DNA of 15,078 nt from Pseudomonadota bacterium (GTDB taxonomy: Bacteria > Pseudomonadota > Gammaproteobacteria > Burkholderiales > Burkholderiaceae_F), in the NCBI GenBank assembly GCA_023443095.1, contig JAEZVV010000185.1:1-15078 (forward strand), given 5' to 3'. Both the position numbers and the translations under genes were made by a program. The notes below the pieces were generated by a model. The model ran no database searches. It had not been told where the DNA came from and saw nothing but the letters and a program-made list of their open reading frames with translations. Below are positions 1 through 6,121 of the stretch, in pieces (position 1 is the first letter of the stretch; each line of letters starts with the position of its first letter).

Positions 1-1483
1 GCGCAGGAGTCAGCGTAAGAGCCACAAAACCCGAGATCGCCACCGAAATCGCAATCGTGATCGCAAACTGCTTGTAGAGCTGACCCGAGGTTCCGGGCAG
101 GAAAGCGGCCGGCACGAAAACCGCGGCCAGCACCAGCACCACGGCCACCACGGGCCCGGTCACCTCGTTCATCGCCTTGATCGTCGCGTCCTTGGCCGAC
201 ATCATGCCGTCGGCCATGTTCCGCTCGACGTTTTCCACCACCACGATCGCGTCGTCGACCACCAGCCCGATCGCCAGCACCATGCCGAACAGCGTGAGCA
301 GGTTGATCGAGAAGTTCAGCGCATACATGCCGACGAAGGTACCGAGCAAGGCGACGAAAATCGCCGTCACCGCGATCACGGTGGCGCGGAAGTTCTGCAG
401 GAACAGGTAGATCACCGCGATTACCAGCAGGACCGCCTCGAACAGAGTCTTGACCACTTCGTCGATCGACAGCCGGACGAAGTCAGTGGTGTCGAGCGCG
501 ATCGCGTATTCCATGCCCTCGGGGAAACTGTCCTTCATGTCCACGAGCGACTTGCGGATCGCCGTCGACACATCGAGTGCGTTGGCCCCCGGCTGCAGAT
601 AGATCGCGATGAAGGTGGCCGGCGTGCTGTTGAGGGTGGCGTCGGTGAGGTAGGACTGCAGCCCGACGTCGACCCGAGCCACGTCTTTCAAACGGACGAT
701 CGCGCTGCCGTCCTGGCTTGCGCGCAGGATGATGCTCTCGTACTGGCGCGGCTCGGTGAAGGGCTCCTGGGTCACCACCGGGAAGGTCTGCTGCACCGCC
801 TTGCCGGTCGGTTGCTGCCCCAGCTGGCCGGCCGAGAACAGCTTGTTCTGGCTGCTCACTGCGTTCTGGATGTCGCCGGTCGTGACCTTGAGCGAAGCCA
901 TGCGGTCCGGATTCATCCAGATCCGCATCGCCTGGTCCGCCACCCCCAGCACCGAGGCCTGGCCGGCACCCGGCACGCGCTTGAGGGCATCGAGCACGTA
1001 GACGTTGGCGTAGTTGGCGATGTATTCCGGGCTGTAGCGCTCGCCCTTGCCGTAGACGCCGACGATCATCAGGATCGACGACGACTTCTTTTCCACCTGC
1101 AGGCCGTTCTGGGTCACTGCCGCCGGCAACTGCGGCAGCGCGATGTTGACCCGGTTCTGCACCTGGACCTGGGCGATGTCGGGGTCGGTGTCGAGAGAGA
1201 AATACACGGTGATCGACATCTGACCGTTGGACGAGCTGCTCGAGGTCATGTAGAGCATGTTGTCGACGCCGTTGATCTGCGACTCGATCGGAGCCGCCAC
1301 GGCTTCGGCCACCGTCTTCGAGTCGGCGCCCGGATAACTCGCGCTGACCGTGACCTGGACCGGGCTCATGTTCGGGTACTGCTCGATCGGCAGCGAATAC
1401 AGCGCCACCAGGCCCGCCAGGCAGATCACGATCGAAACAACGATGGCGAAAATCGGCCGTTCGATAAAGAACTTGGAGAACAT
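1..1483 (-). CDS. RND efflux pump inner-membrane permease (AcrB/MexB/MexF-type, HAE1), C-terminus cut by window edge
   Basis: Proton-driven pump of a tripartite multidrug efflux system in the inner membrane. The first 494 codons are visible, about half of the usual 1040-1060 residues; the frame is still open at the left edge. The N-terminus MFSKFFIERPIFAIVVSIV is the typical first membrane helix. Porter-domain signatures follow (NQYP-like EQYP, SYPGA, NGVDNMLYMTSSSSSNG, DPDIAQVQVQNRV). The paired proton-relay aspartates sit at residues 410-411 (LVVDDAIVVVENVER), matching Asp407/408 of AcrB. The visible end, FVALTLTPA, is the end of a transmembrane helix. The ATG has a good GGAGG site 4 bases upstream and follows the fusion-protein gene by 11 bases, so the two form one operon. 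The SSSSNG stretch looks more like the MexF/CmeB branch than AcrB. Substrate cannot be told from sequence. No outer-membrane factor gene is visible; it could lie beyond the left edge. Confidence 0.96.
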   Translation of the reverse strand, partial: MFSKFFIERPIFAIVVSIVICLAGLVALYSLPIEQYPNMSPVQVTVSASYPGADSKTVAEAVAAPIESQINGVDNMLYMTSSSSSNGQMSITVYFSLDTDPDIAQVQVQNRVNIALPQLPAAVTQNGLQVEKKSSSILMIVGVYGKGERYSPEYIANYANVYVLDALKRVPGAGQASVLGVADQAMRIWMNPDRMASLKVTTGDIQNAVSSQNKLFSAGQLGQQPTGKAVQQTFPVVTQEPFTEPRQYESIILRASQDGSAIVRLKDVARVDVGLQSYLTDATLNSTPATFIAIYLQPGANALDVSTAIRKSLVDMKDSFPEGMEYAIALDTTDFVRLSIDEVVKTLFEAVLLVIAVIYLFLQNFRATVIAVTAIFVALLGTFVGMYALNFSINLLTLFGMVLAIGLVVDDAIVVVENVERNMADGMMSAKDATIKAMNEVTGPVVAVVLVLAAVFVPAAFLPGTSGQLYKQFAITIAISVAISGFVALTLTPA

Positions 1484-1487
1484 GGCG

Positions 1488-1492
1488 CCTCC
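1488..1492 (-). promoter_or_regulatory. Ribosome binding site of the RND pump gene
   Basis: GGAGG on the minus strand, 4 bases before the ATG at 1483 and within the 11-base gap after the fusion-protein stop codon. It supports this start and close coupling to the upstream gene. Confidence 0.8.
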
Positions 1493-1494
1493 GC

Positions 1495-3051
1495 CTACTT
1501 GGCCGCCGCGGCGACGATGCGAATCTCGACCCGGCGCGCAGCGGCGTCATCGCCCCCGACCACCTGTACCGGCTTGATCAGGCGGATCCGCTGCGACGCC
1601 ACGCCGGCGTCCTCCAGCACCTCGCGCACGACCCGTGCACGGCGCTTGGCGAGTTCGGCGTTGGCCTGCGCCGTGCCGCTCGAATCAACGAAACCGCTCA
1701 ATTCCAGATCCTGGTTACCGCCCTTGATCTGGGCCGCCAGACCGGCCAGCGCCGTCTTGTCGGCCGGAGTCAGCGCCGCCGAGCCGCTCGCAAAATTGAC
1801 CACCTGCACCGGGGCCGAAGCGCTGGCCGCAGCCGGCGCCGCTTGCGCTGCGACCGGAGCGGCGCCCGCGCCGGCCGCCGGCGCACTGCCTTCCGCCTTC
1901 GTCGCCGCTGCGGCCGGACTTGCGGCCGGCTTGGCCAGCACCGGCGCTCCGGGAGCGAGCGTCATCACGCCATCGACCACCACTTCTTCGCCCGCCTGCA
2001 GGCCGTCGGTAATGAACCAGTCGTCGCCGTACCAGTCGCCGACCTGCACTGGGCGGTATTCGGCCTTGCCGTCCTTGACCACCCACACGAAGTGGCTCTT
2101 TGCGCCCTGCTGAACTGCTCGCTGCGGCAGGAGGATCGCATTGGGCCGAACCGCGCCCTTCATCTTCACGCGCACAAACTGGTTCGGGCGCAGCTGGCCA
2201 TTGGGGTTGTTGACGCTCGCCCGCAGCTGGAAGGTCCCGGTCTGGGGATTGAAGTTCGGCGCGGCAAACGTGATGCGGCCGGTATGGGGAAAAGGTGTGC
2301 CGTCGACCAGCAGGATCTCGATCTCGTACCGGTCGTCCTTGGGCACGCGCAGCCGGCCCTGCCTGACCTGATCGGTGAGGGCCTGGTTCTCGTTTTCGGA
2401 AATGCTGAAGTTCACCCACATCGGCGACAAGACATACACCGTGGTGAGCAGGCTGTTGCTGGGGTTGATGTAGGTGCCGTCGGCCTGCTGCGCCGAGCCG
2501 GCAAGCCCGGTCACCGGCGAGGTGATGGTGGCGTAAGACAGGTTGAGCTTGGCGGTTTCCAGCTGGGCCTTGGCCTGCTCGACCTGGGCCTGGGTGGTGA
2601 GAAAGGTGCCGGTAGCGTCGTCGAGATCTTTCTGCGAGAGCGCGTTGAGCTGGGTCAGCGGCTTGATGCGGTCGAGGTTGGCGCGCGCCGTGGCATACGC
2701 CGCCTGGTTCGAGGCCAGTGCCGCCTGCGCCTGGTCGACCTGGGTCTTGAACGGCTTCTGGTCCATCACGAACAGGGTCTGGCCTTCGCGCACCAGGCCG
2801 CCTTCGGTATAGACGCGGCGATCCAAGAAGCCCGTGACCCGCGCCTGGATGTTCACCTGGCGCGAACTCTCGGTCTGAGCGACATATTCGAAATCGACCG
2901 GCACGTCGCGCGGCTGGGCCAGCACGGTGCTGACCTGGGCGGGTGGGCGGCCGGCAGACCCAGCGTCCTTCTTGCCGCAGCCGGCTGCCGCCAGCAAAAC
3001 CACCAGAGACAAAGCGAGCGCGCTCGCCGTTCTGCCGAAGCCCTGTGTCAT
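1495..3051 (-). CDS. RND efflux membrane fusion protein (periplasmic adaptor lipoprotein) fused to a C-terminal OmpA-like domain
   Basis: Periplasmic adaptor of 518 residues linking the RND pump to an outer-membrane channel. Residues 1-24 form a signal peptide ending in a lipobox-like AAG before Cys25, so it is probably a lipoprotein, though Ala at -3 is a weak fit. Residues 40-370 are the classic adaptor: barrel-sandwich halves (QARVTGFLDRRVYTEGGLVREGQ, about 69-91, and ITSPVTGLAG, 176-185), an alpha-helical hairpin between them (about 100-172), then beta-barrel and membrane-proximal parts (PNFNPQTGTFQLRASV, LLPQRAV, GLQAGEEVVVDG). Ordinary adaptors are about 370-420 residues. Here an Ala/Pro linker (373-415) leads to an OmpA-like domain (416-514) with Asp456 in FVDSSG, Asn464, RRA at 470-472 and a terminal RRVEI. 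The domain fusion is read in one unbroken frame. An AAGGGG site 7 bases before the ATG supports the start. Likely co-transcribed with the pump downstream. Confidence 0.95.
   Translation of the reverse strand: MTQGFGRTASALALSLVVLLAAAGCGKKDAGSAGRPPAQVSTVLAQPRDVPVDFEYVAQTESSRQVNIQARVTGFLDRRVYTEGGLVREGQTLFVMDQKPFKTQVDQAQAALASNQAAYATARANLDRIKPLTQLNALSQKDLDDATGTFLTTQAQVEQAKAQLETAKLNLSYATITSPVTGLAGSAQQADGTYINPSNSLLTTVYVLSPMWVNFSISENENQALTDQVRQGRLRVPKDDRYEIEILLVDGTPFPHTGRITFAAPNFNPQTGTFQLRASVNNPNGQLRPNQFVRVKMKGAVRPNAILLPQRAVQQGAKSHFVWVVKDGKAEYRPVQVGDWYGDDWFITDGLQAGEEVVVDGVMTLAPGAPVLAKPAASPAAAATKAEGSAPAAGAGAAPVAAQAAPAAASASAPVQVVNFASGSAALTPADKTALAGLAAQIKGGNQDLELSGFVDSSGTAQANAELAKRRARVVREVLEDAGVASQRIRLIKPVQVVGGDDAAARRVEIRIVAAAAK
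1510..1806 (-). other. OmpA-like (peptidoglycan-binding) domain of the fusion protein
   Basis: Residues 416-514. The pattern VNFASGSAALTP, then ELSGFVDSSG, N-x-x-L-x-x-RRA-x-x-V and RRVEI follows the OmpA C-terminal family. Asp456 and Arg471 stand where OmpA-family proteins contact the diaminopimelate side chain of the peptide stem. Binding to peptidoglycan is inferred from these residues. Confidence 0.85.
1807..1935 (-). repeat. Ala/Pro-rich linker of the fusion protein (low complexity)
   Basis: Residues 373-415 are mostly Ala with Pro, Gly and a few Lys/Glu. The stretch joins the adaptor body to the OmpA-like domain and is probably an extended flexible tether. Confidence 0.75.
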
Positions 3052-3058
3052 CGTCCCG

Positions 3059-3064
3059 CCCCTT
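3059..3064 (-). promoter_or_regulatory. Ribosome binding site of the fusion-protein gene
   Basis: AAGGGG on the minus strand, 7 bases upstream of the ATG at 3051. It is the only purine-rich stretch in the right place and supports this start. Confidence 0.6.
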
Positions 3065-3087
3065 CAGTCATTCGTGAACTCTCGCCA

Positions 3088-3101
3088 GCCGCTGCAGCGG
3101 C
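3088..3101. repeat. 14-base perfect palindrome in the efflux leader
   Basis: GCCGCTGCAGCGGC reads the same on both strands, 37 bases before the fusion-protein start. In mRNA it could fold as a small hairpin upstream of the ribosome binding site; as DNA it could be a protein site. Function not known. Confidence 0.4.
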
Positions 3102-3121
3102 CGACCCGACTCCGCCCCCAT

Positions 3122-3139
3122 CGGCGGCAGGCGCCGCCG
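3122..3139. repeat. GC-rich 7-bp hairpin in the efflux leader
   Basis: CGGCGGC and GCCGCCG flank a 4-base loop. It lies between the possible -10 element and the coding start, so it would be part of a structured 5' leader. No U-tract follows on the minus strand. Confidence 0.4.
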
Positions 3140-3165
3140 GCGGGTTCTCCCGAATGGGTTCGATT

Positions 3166-3178
3166 CTGACTCCGTCAG
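3166..3178. promoter_or_regulatory. Short inverted repeat, possible operator
   Basis: CTGAC-TCC-GTCAG: 5-bp arms around 3 bases, lying just downstream of the AT-rich TTAATA on the minus strand, a position suitable for repressor binding near a transcription start. The arms are short, so chance is a real alternative. Confidence 0.25.
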
Positions 3179-3197
3179 GAACTATTAACTCCTACAC

Positions 3198-3232
3198 ACT
3201 TGACGTCGATCCAACACCGTCGACGCCCAAGT
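3198..3232 (-). terminator. Imperfect stem-loop just after metZ, possible transcript end
   Basis: Minus-strand arms ACTTG..CGTCGA and TCGACG.CAAGT pair over 11 bp with a small internal mismatch (one base against two) and a 10-base loop, starting 14 bases after the metZ stop. There is no U-tract, so it is not a standard intrinsic terminator; it could stabilise the 3' end or be regulatory. Confidence 0.35.
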
Positions 3233-3246
3233 TGAGGTGGGGCAAG

Positions 3247-4440
3247 TTAATCCGCGGTCAGAGCTTGTTCAAGATCGGCCATCAGGTCCCGCGGCGATTC
3301 CAGCCCCACCGACAATCGGATCAGCCCCTCGCCCACACCGGCGCGGGCGCGGGCCTCGGGGCTGAGGCGTCCGTGCGTGGTGCTCGCCGGATGGGTGATG
3401 GTGGTGCGAGTGTCGCCAAGGTTGGCCGTGATCGACATCAGCCGCACCCCGTCGATCAGGCGCCAAGCGCGTTGGCGCAACTCGGCCTCGCCGCTGCCGG
3501 CCAGCTCGAAGCAGACGATCGCCCCCGGCAACTGCTGCTGACGCTGAGCGAGTGCATGCTGCGGATGCGAGGGCAGGCCGGGATAATGGACCTTCGAGAT
3601 TGCGGGATGCGATTCGAGCCAACGTGCAATCGCCAATGCGTTTTCGCTCTGTGCCCGCATGCGCAGCGGCAAGGTCTCGAGCCCCTTGAGCAGGACCCAG
3701 GCATTGAAGGGGGAGAGGCTCATGCCGGCGGTGCGCAGGATGGGCAAAGCCTGATCGCGGATGAAGCTGCGCGACCCTGCGACCACGCCCCCCATCACCC
3801 GTCCCTGACCGTCGAGGTACTTGGTCGCCGAATGCACCACCACATCCGCGCCCAAGGCGAGCGGCCGCTGGGCCACGGGCGAACAGAAGCAGTTGTCGAT
3901 CACCGTCACCGCCCCGTTCTCCCGGCCGAGCTGGGACAAGGCGGCGATGTCGACCAGTTCGGTCAAGGGATTCGAGGGGGTCTCGGCAAACAGCAGCCGG
4001 GTGTTGGGGCGAAGCTGTGCGCGCCAGGCCTCGATCCCGGTGCCTTCGACAAAACTCACCTCGATGCCGAAGCGCGGCAGCAGGTTGGTAAATAGCTGGA
4101 CCGTCGCGCCAAAGGCGTTGGCGGCACAGATCGCGTGGTCTCCCGCCCGCAGTACAGCGGTGACGGCAGTGAAGATCGCCGCCATGCCGGTGGCCGCAGC
4201 GAGCGCGTCCTCGGCGCCTTCGAGCGCAGCCAGGCGCGACTCGAACATGCGTACGGTCGGGTTGCCCACGCGCGAATAGGTGTAGCCCTCGTCGGCGTTG
4301 GCGAACCGAGCCGCCGCCTGGGCTGCGGACTTGAAGGTAAAACTCGAGGTGAGGAAAAGCGCTTCGCTGTGTTCGCCGAACTCGCTGCGTAGCGTGCCGG
4401 CGCGCACGGCCAGGGTGTCGAAGTCGAAGTGGTCAGCCAT
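3247..4440 (-). CDS. metZ: O-succinylhomoserine sulfhydrylase
   Basis: PLP enzyme of the Cys/Met metabolism family. It makes homocysteine directly from O-succinylhomoserine and sulfide in methionine synthesis, in the cytoplasm. It has 397 residues, normal for the family. Signatures: YTYSRVGNPTVRMFE near 53-67, AAATGMAAI, the SNPLTELVDI segment, IDNCFCSP with Asp182 facing the cofactor nitrogen, and the PLP lysine Lys207 in HSATKYLDGQG. The DNCFC and GQGR sequences resemble Pseudomonas MetZ more than MetB or MetC, and position after purF fits metZ. The chosen ATG (MADHFDFDTLAVRAG) aligns with relatives. An in-frame ATG at 4500 would add 20 residues encoded by a terminator-like hairpin and is less likely. 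No Shine-Dalgarno is visible; the U-tract of that hairpin abuts the ATG. Confidence 0.93.
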   Translation of the reverse strand: MADHFDFDTLAVRAGTLRSEFGEHSEALFLTSSFTFKSAAQAAARFANADEGYTYSRVGNPTVRMFESRLAALEGAEDALAAATGMAAIFTAVTAVLRAGDHAICAANAFGATVQLFTNLLPRFGIEVSFVEGTGIEAWRAQLRPNTRLLFAETPSNPLTELVDIAALSQLGRENGAVTVIDNCFCSPVAQRPLALGADVVVHSATKYLDGQGRVMGGVVAGSRSFIRDQALPILRTAGMSLSPFNAWVLLKGLETLPLRMRAQSENALAIARWLESHPAISKVHYPGLPSHPQHALAQRQQQLPGAIVCFELAGSGEAELRQRAWRLIDGVRLMSITANLGDTRTTITHPASTTHGRLSPEARARAGVGEGLIRLSVGLESPRDLMADLEQALTAD

Positions 4441-4467
4441 AAAAAAACCCGCCAGCGTGGGCGGGTT
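4441..4467 (-). terminator. Intrinsic-terminator-like hairpin abutting the metZ start codon
   Basis: Minus strand AACCCGCC, loop CACGCT, GGCGGGTT: an 8-bp stem with a 6-base loop, directly followed by more T (7 in a row, two inside the stem) and then the metZ ATG. By shape it is a strong Rho-independent terminator oriented with the operon. It may end purF transcripts or act as an attenuator for metZ. Confidence 0.75.
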
Positions 4468-4468
4468 G

Positions 4469-4482
4469 CAAGCACAGGCTTG
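4469..4482 (-). repeat. Small hairpin in the metZ leader
   Basis: CAAGC and GCTTG pair across a CTGT loop (5 bp, extendable to 7 bp with one bulged base), one base upstream of the terminator stem. Part of the ordered set of stem-loops in the purF-metZ spacer. Confidence 0.4.
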
Positions 4483-4490
4483 AACTCGCT

Positions 4491-4547
4491 TTAGCCGCAT
4501 TTGTTACGCGCCCGCAAGCAGAGTGCAAATCGGCGCAAGGAGTTCAT
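4491..4547 (-). CDS. Candidate leader peptide upstream of metZ (18 residues)
   Basis: ATG to TAA frame encoding MNSLRRFALCLRARNKCG. It has two Cys codons, stops 9 bases before the small hairpin and 24 bases before the terminator-like stem, so it sits where an attenuator leader peptide would. Its start has no proper Shine-Dalgarno; a G-rich hairpin (4551-4567) lies 3 bases upstream. The frame is short enough to occur by chance, and homologues are unknown to me. Confidence 0.2.
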   Translation of the reverse strand: MNSLRRFALCLRARNKCG

Positions 4548-4550
4548 GCT

Positions 4551-4567
4551 AGGGGGCTAGGCCCCCT
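4551..4567 (-). terminator. Hairpin after purF without U-tract
   Basis: AGGGGGC-CTA-GCCCCCT on the minus strand, a perfect 7-bp stem with a 3-base loop, beginning 10 bases after the purF stop. No run of T follows, so it is not a standard terminator; it may protect the purF 3' end or belong to the metZ leader structure. Confidence 0.45.
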
Positions 4568-4577
4568 GCGGTCAAGT

Positions 4578-6101
4578 TCAGGCTTCGGCCGGCGCGATTC
4601 CAAGTGAGAGCTGCGAGCGCTGCATGTCGTCGGCCGCGACCGGGTTCTTGCGTTCGGCCTCGATCCGCGCGAGGTAGTCGGGCGTGATGTCGCCGGTGAC
4701 GTAATCGCCGTCGAAACAAGAGGCTTCGAAACGTTCGATCGCCGGGTTCATGTCGCGCAGCGCCGACTTCAGGTCTTCGACGCGCTGGTAGATCAGAGCA
4801 TCGGCGCCGATCTCCTGGCGGATCTCCTCGATCGCTCGGCCGTTGCCGGCGATCAGCTCGGACGAGGTCGGCATGTCGATGCCGTAGACGTTGGGATAAC
4901 GCACGGGCGGCGCGGCCGAGGCCACGTAGACCTTGTTCGCGCCGGCATCGCGCGCCATGCGAACGATCTCCGAAATCGTGGTGCCGCGCACGATTGAATC
5001 GTCGACCAGCAACACGTTTTTGCCCTTGAACTCGACCCCCATCGCGTTGAGCTTCTGGCGCACCGTCTTCTTGCGCACCGCCTGACCCGGCATGATGAAA
5101 GTGCGGCCGACATAGCGGTTCTTGATGAAGCCCTCGCGGTACTCGAGACCCAGCTTGCGTGCGAGTTGCATCGCCGCCGGCCGGGCCGAATCGGGAATCG
5201 GTATCACGACGTCGATGTCTTCGACCGCGATCTCGGCCCGCACCTGCTCGGCCAGGTACTCACCCAGGCGCAAGCGGGCGTCGTAGACAGAAACGCCGTC
5301 GATGATCGAATCCGGCCGCGCCAGGTACACGAACTCGAAGGCGCAGGGATTGAGTCTCGACTTCGCAGCGCACTGCCGACTCGAGAAGCGGCCCTGGGTG
5401 TCGACGAAAATCGCTTCGCCCGGTTCGATATCGCGCAGGAAACGGAAACCCAGGCCTTCGAGCGCCACCGATTCCGAGGCCACCAGGTAGTCGGTGCCGG
5501 CTTCAGTCTCGTGAATGCCCAGGCACAGCGGGCGGATTCCGTGAGGGTCGCGGAACGCGAGCATGCCGTAGCCGGAGATCTGCGCCACCACCGAATACGA
5601 ACCGCGCGCGCGGCGGTGCACCCCGGCAACGGCGCGGAAGATCGCCGCGTCGTCGAGCAAGCCGCCGCTGGCGGCCAGCTGCAGTTCGTGCGCCAGCACG
5701 TTGAGCAGCACCTCGGAGTCCGACGTAGTGTTGATGTGGCGGCGGTCGATCCGGAACAGTTCGTCCTTGAGCGCCGGCGCATTGGTCAGGTTGCCGTTGT
5801 GGACCAGGATCACGCCGAAGGGCGCGTTCACGTAGAAGGGCTGGGCCTCCTCCGAGTTGGTCGCCGAACCCTGGGTCGGGTAGCGCACCTGACCTATCCC
5901 CATGGTGCCGGGCAGGGACCGCATGTTGCGGGTGCGGAATACATCGCGCACCAAGCCCATGGCCTTGTGCATGTGGAAGGTCCGGCCGTTGGCGGTGGCG
6001 ATGCCGGCGGCGTCCTGACCGCGATGCTGCAGCAGCAGCAGGGCGTCGTACAGAAGCTGGTTGACGGGGCCGGTCGAAGCCAGGCCTACGATGCCGCACA
6101 T
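4578..6101 (-). CDS. purF: Amidophosphoribosyltransferase
   Basis: Cytoplasmic first committed enzyme of purine synthesis: PRPP plus glutamine give 5-phosphoribosylamine, glutamate and pyrophosphate. It has 507 residues (E. coli 505). The start is MCGIVG, so removal of Met exposes the catalytic Cys2 of the N-terminal-nucleophile glutaminase; there is no propeptide, as in the E. coli type. Glutaminase signatures: LLLLQHRGQDAAGI (21-34), GIGQVRYPT, ILVHNGNLTN (98-107), GSYSVV. The C-terminal phosphoribosyltransferase domain has PIPDSARPAA and the PRPP loop VLLVDDSIVRGTT (363-375). The frame stays open upstream into cvpA, but the conserved MCGIVG and a GGAG 6 bases before it fix the start. It follows cvpA by 20 bases, as in E. 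coli, and precedes metZ. Confidence 0.98.
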   Translation of the reverse strand: MCGIVGLASTGPVNQLLYDALLLLQHRGQDAAGIATANGRTFHMHKAMGLVRDVFRTRNMRSLPGTMGIGQVRYPTQGSATNSEEAQPFYVNAPFGVILVHNGNLTNAPALKDELFRIDRRHINTTSDSEVLLNVLAHELQLAASGGLLDDAAIFRAVAGVHRRARGSYSVVAQISGYGMLAFRDPHGIRPLCLGIHETEAGTDYLVASESVALEGLGFRFLRDIEPGEAIFVDTQGRFSSRQCAAKSRLNPCAFEFVYLARPDSIIDGVSVYDARLRLGEYLAEQVRAEIAVEDIDVVIPIPDSARPAAMQLARKLGLEYREGFIKNRYVGRTFIMPGQAVRKKTVRQKLNAMGVEFKGKNVLLVDDSIVRGTTISEIVRMARDAGANKVYVASAAPPVRYPNVYGIDMPTSSELIAGNGRAIEEIRQEIGADALIYQRVEDLKSALRDMNPAIERFEASCFDGDYVTGDITPDYLARIEAERKNPVAADDMQRSQLSLGIAPAEA

Positions 6102-6107
6102 AGGTTT

Positions 6108-6111
6108 CTCC
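6108..6111 (-). promoter_or_regulatory. Ribosome binding site of purF
   Basis: GGAG (in CTGGAG) 6 bases before the ATG at 6101. It settles the start in a frame that is open for another 139 codons upstream. Confidence 0.75.
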
Positions 6112-6121
6112 AGTTTCAGGC

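Larger units (their letters stand above)
3052..3246 (-). promoter_or_regulatory. Upstream region and structured leader of the efflux operon (also the metZ 3' flank)
   Basis: This 195-base gap between the metZ stop and the fusion-protein start has no convincing gene. Reading in the direction of transcription it holds an imperfect stem-loop (3198-3232), a possible -10 hexamer TTAATA (3183-3188) without a good -35, a short dyad CTGAC-N3-GTCAG (3166-3178), a 7-bp GC hairpin (3122-3139) and a 14-base perfect palindrome (3088-3101). The efflux operon therefore probably has its own promoter here. No regulator gene is visible next to it. Confidence 0.5.

Noticed and set aside
483..1550. A 355-codon minus-strand frame overlapping the RND pump
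   Set aside because: It is a different frame of the same strand, with Arg/Pro/Gly-rich sequence. The true pump frame, from 1483, has all RND signatures.
812..2113. A 433-codon open frame on the plus strand
   Set aside because: Antisense to the RND pump and adaptor genes, with no recognisable domain and low-complexity Ala/Arg composition.
3878..3900. Cys-rich IDNCFCSP segment of MetZ as an unusual metal or redox site
   Set aside because: From memory, Pseudomonas-type MetZ proteins have a nearly identical DNCFCTP segment, so it is normal for the family.
1843..4095. A 750-codon open frame on the plus strand
   Set aside because: It runs antisense across the efflux adaptor and metZ, both with clear family motifs. 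Its translation is Arg/His/Gly-rich without motifs; long antisense frames are expected in GC-rich DNA.
4441..4577. A SAM-II or SAH riboswitch upstream of metZ
   Set aside because: I looked for their conserved cores and did not recognise one. The stem-loops are reported without a riboswitch name.
5330..5380. Cysteines of PurF (QCAAK, NPCAF) as iron-sulfur ligands
   Set aside because: E. coli PurF has cysteines at the same places and no cluster. This protein also lacks the propeptide found in the Fe-S type.
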